DNA of 64,000 bases from Herbaspirillum rhizosphaerae_A (GTDB taxonomy: Bacteria > Pseudomonadota > Gammaproteobacteria > Burkholderiales > Burkholderiaceae_D), in assembly GCF_046025915.1 (NCBI RefSeq), contig NZ_JAQQFR010000001.1, forward strand, positions 434,001 through 498,000. Reading direction: 5' to 3'. Positions 62,280 through 64,000 of this stretch are shown here, one piece after another. Both the position numbers and the translations under genes were made by a program. The notes under the pieces are model-generated. The model was given only the letters and a program-made list of their open reading frames with translations, was not told the DNA's origin and did no database searches. Position 1 is the first letter of the stretch, and every line of letters begins with the position of its first letter.

Positions 62280-63356
62280 TTAGTTATACGTGATGGTTGC
62301 GATCATTTGACTGTCGATCGTGCCTCCACTGACCGAGTTGGCTATCTTGATGACGGTCGCAGCATAGTTCGTGTAGGTGTAGGAATCGCCGCTTCCATAT
62401 GGTATTAAGTCCACCGGATATTGCTGCTGGAATTTGACGGGCGTAGTGTTGTCCGGGGTAAGCAGCTGTACTCCTACCCCCTTTGCTGAATTAGTCCTGC
62501 TGGATAAGGTCGCGACGCCATCCATGCCGGCAACAGCCCCCGTTGCCGAGGCAAACGACAGCGTCATCCTCGTCGGCCTTCCGGTGCAAACAATGCTCAA
62601 CCCAACTGGCACGATTCTTCCTCTTGATCCAATGGGGCCGGAAAATGTGCTGGCTGGAGTGGTTCCTAGAGTGACGTATGCATGGTCTATGATGCATGTA
62701 GCACCGCTGCTGCCGCCGCCACCACCACCACCACCACCACCACCACCACCACCACCACCACCACCGCCAGACTTGGTAAAGGTGGTTGTATTCGATACCG
62801 TGAAGTTGGCGAACCTCAGCCTGTTGGTGCCTAAGTACCACGTGGTGAAATCACCGGCACGGTCAGTCGCACTGCTGGTACCTGAAAAATAGGGACTGGA
62901 GGTCTTGACGAAGATCAGCGTGGCTTGGGCGGCGTTACTTGCGTTATTGGGACTCGGGCCGTCAGGATTATTTGGATATCCGCGCACTCCATTTGCCAAA
63001 CCTAGGTTCCACAATATCGCAGATCCAATACCCGGGACGTTGGTTGGCATCACGTTATAACCGCCCACAGAGGACGAGGTCGTTCCCCAGTAATCTTGCA
63101 GCCCTGCTGATCCCGCCCCACCAGGACAACTGACTTGCGCAATCTTGTTACCGTTAACCGGAGACGACGTCCACAGCACCGTTCCGGGTGCTTCCGAACC
63201 AGTCACTGTAATTGTTGACGGCACTGAAAATGCATAGCTCGCTTGCGATGTCGTACCGCCGTCGTACGTGCAATTTCCCGCTTGCGTTTCTGCACCCAGT
63301 AGCAGTAAAGCACCAAAAACTGCAATTGTTTTCCCGTGTGATTTCGATTTTTTCAT
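62280..63356 (-). CDS. fimbrial tip adhesin with polyglycine linker, adhesin 2
   Basis: A 358-residue exported two-domain adhesin. Signal peptide GKTIAVFGALLLLGAETQA; N-terminal domain about 24-195; a run of 19 glycines; then a pilin domain starting SSGATCIIDHAYVTLGTTPAS and ending GTIDSQMIATITYN. FimH normally joins its domains by a short linker, so the glycine run is unusual. Preceded by the 17-base motif at 63473. Confidence 0.85.
   Translation of the reverse strand: MKKSKSHGKTIAVFGALLLLGAETQAGNCTYDGGTTSQASYAFSVPSTITVTGSEAPGTVLWTSSPVNGNKIAQVSCPGGAGSAGLQDYWGTTSSSVGGYNVMPTNVPGIGSAILWNLGLANGVRGYPNNPDGPSPNNASNAAQATLIFVKTSSPYFSGTSSATDRAGDFTTWYLGTNRLRFANFTVSNTTTFTKSGGGGGGGGGGGGGGGGGGGSSGATCIIDHAYVTLGTTPASTFSGPIGSRGRIVPVGLSIVCTGRPTRMTLSFASATGAVAGMDGVATLSSRTNSAKGVGVQLLTPDNTTPVKFQQQYPVDLIPYGSGDSYTYTNYAATVIKIANSVSGGTIDSQMIATITYN
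62712..62768. repeat. trinucleotide tract (GGT)15 encoding polyglycine
   Basis: Fifteen GGT codons (62721-62765, written as ACC repeats on the plus strand) flanked by GGC codons, 19 glycines in all. Slippage by whole units would change linker length without breaking the frame. Confidence 0.95.
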
Positions 63357-63472
63357 TTTGAGTTTTCTCTGTATGTATCGACTGTCGGCTTGGAAGATAG
63401 CGACTCACTATCCCGTGCCGGCATTCGTATCAAGCCACAGAGTGTGACGTATTCGATCTAACTCACGATATG

Positions 63473-63489
63473 GGAAAACTCTCAAAATA
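63473..63489 (-). promoter_or_regulatory. shared 17-base motif upstream of adhesin 2
   Basis: Same string as at 61988-62004, 117 bases before the adhesin 2 ATG. An 11-base word AGATAGCGACT (63395-63405) also occurs in opposite orientation at 61949-61959. Confidence 0.65.
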
Positions 63490-63611
63490 TTCTACGTTTG
63501 TCTATTCATGTTTCTATTCCTTGCGCCTGGAAATGTCCTCTACTAAAGGAGCCAGAGTCAATCGAAGGATCTGACTGCGTCAGTCAAACAAGATAAATCT
63601 CAAAAGAAAAA

Positions 63612-63634
63612 GGCGCCGATGTCGGCGCCTTTTT
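63612..63634. terminator. bidirectional rho-independent terminator
   Basis: GGCGCCGA-TG-TCGGCGCC with A-run on the left and T-run on the right; on the minus strand it follows the pilin gene by about 25 bases. Confidence 0.85.
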
Positions 63635-63658
63635 ATTGATTGTTGATGTCCCTGATAT

Positions 63659-64000
63659 TTATTGATATGACATCGTAAATGTCGCGAGTCCGTTAGCGGT
63701 GCCGGGTTTGATGGTGGCATCGGTTTGGATATAGCGCGCAGCAAAGACGAGCGACGTAGGGCCGGTTGCGTTCCCAGCGCTGTAAAAAACAAAGAACTGA
63801 TTGGTCGTCCCGGCGAGCGAAGAATCCGGGCCAAAGCGAATTGGACCGCTGCCGTTCTTTCGCTGGATTTGAAAGCCCACGCCCGTTGCGGTCGATGAAG
63901 ACGACAAGGGGAGCGTCGATGTGGTGTTGGCGCTATTTTGCGCATCAGACAAGACCATGAATACCTTGGCGGCGACGCCGGAACAATTGACGCCAATCGT
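63659..64000 (-). CDS. fimbrial major pilin (partial, cut by window end)
   Basis: The last 113 codons of a minus-strand gene that continues past the window. VNCSGVAAKVFMVLSDAQNS, GVGFQIQRKNGSGPIRFG and the end ATFTMSYQ are typical of type 1 pilin: one cysteine, beta-rich, with a penultimate tyrosine used in donor-strand assembly. Chaperone and usher genes are probably further upstream or elsewhere. Confidence 0.85.
   Translation of the reverse strand, partial: TIGVNCSGVAAKVFMVLSDAQNSANTTSTLPLSSSSTATGVGFQIQRKNGSGPIRFGPDSSLAGTTNQFFVFYSAGNATGPTSLVFAARYIQTDATIKPGTANGLATFTMSYQ

Noticed and set aside
62712..62768. ACC repeat considered as a CRISPR or minisatellite
   Set aside because: No spacers; it is in frame inside an adhesin gene and encodes glycine.

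Overview
The window is about 60% GC chromosomal DNA from a Gram-negative bacterium, most likely a betaproteobacterium of the Oxalobacteraceae/Burkholderiales (Herbaspirillum or Collimonas type). This rests on gene content: many solute importers with local regulators, a HypT-like LysR protein, a type VI secretion VgrG, a probable DUF2863 protein and dense, mostly short-gap operons. I see no rRNA, tRNA, CRISPR array, insertion sequence or phage. A species cannot be named from sequence reading alone.

Layout. 1-8.4 kb: ECF sigma factor, GAF-GGDEF diguanylate cyclase, an orphan HMW1C-type N-glycosyltransferase, threonine ammonia-lyase, a chemoreceptor and a LysR regulator divergent from a tandem Asp/Glu-racemase-like protein. 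10.7-18 kb: an AT-rich type VI island with vgrG, a two-domain cell-wall hydrolase effector, its likely immunity gene, a second start-less and frameshifted effector C-terminus joined to another likely immunity gene, and a fossil of a third. 18.9-27 kb: a Dpp/Gsi-type peptide importer with a gamma-glutamyltransferase and a GntR regulator. 27.4-32 kb: an iron operon (TonB receptor, DUF3649, PepSY, DUF3325) with a Fur-box-like site. 32.2-38.2 kb: RpiR regulator, class III aminotransferase, and an amino-acid importer that lacks its ATPase. 38.2-47.1 kb: IclR regulator plus hydroxyacid dehydrogenase, divergent from a polyamine-type importer fused into one operon with a three-subunit flavin/iron-sulfur amine dehydrogenase. 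49.3-53.4 kb: a LacI-type regulator with glucarate dehydratase and a glucarate transporter. 55.7-60.7 kb: a likely lysine/aminoadipate catabolic operon (saccharopine-dehydrogenase-like, DUF1338, aldehyde dehydrogenase) and an amino-acid binding protein. 60.8-64 kb: two fimbrial tip adhesins and pilin genes, one only a remnant.

The catabolic blocks share one plan: local regulator, importer, first catabolic enzyme. Several have visible inverted-repeat operators: TGCAAC-N4-GTTGCA near the RpiR genes, TGGTA-N4-TACCA at the LacI/glucarate genes, ATGTATACAT before the peptide importer, GTATTTCA/TGAAATAC in the IclR intergenic region and GACCAAAAT/ATTTTGGTC upstream of the lysine genes.

The most interesting parts are the type VI effector/immunity array, where two effector C-termini share a near-identical segment of about 465 bp and then diverge, and the fimbrial region, where a pilin-promoter-adhesin unit appears duplicated and one pilin has decayed. 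A family of about 80-95 bp palindromic repeats (CCTGACTTTCGTCAGGACGAC core) sits in at least six intergenic gaps.
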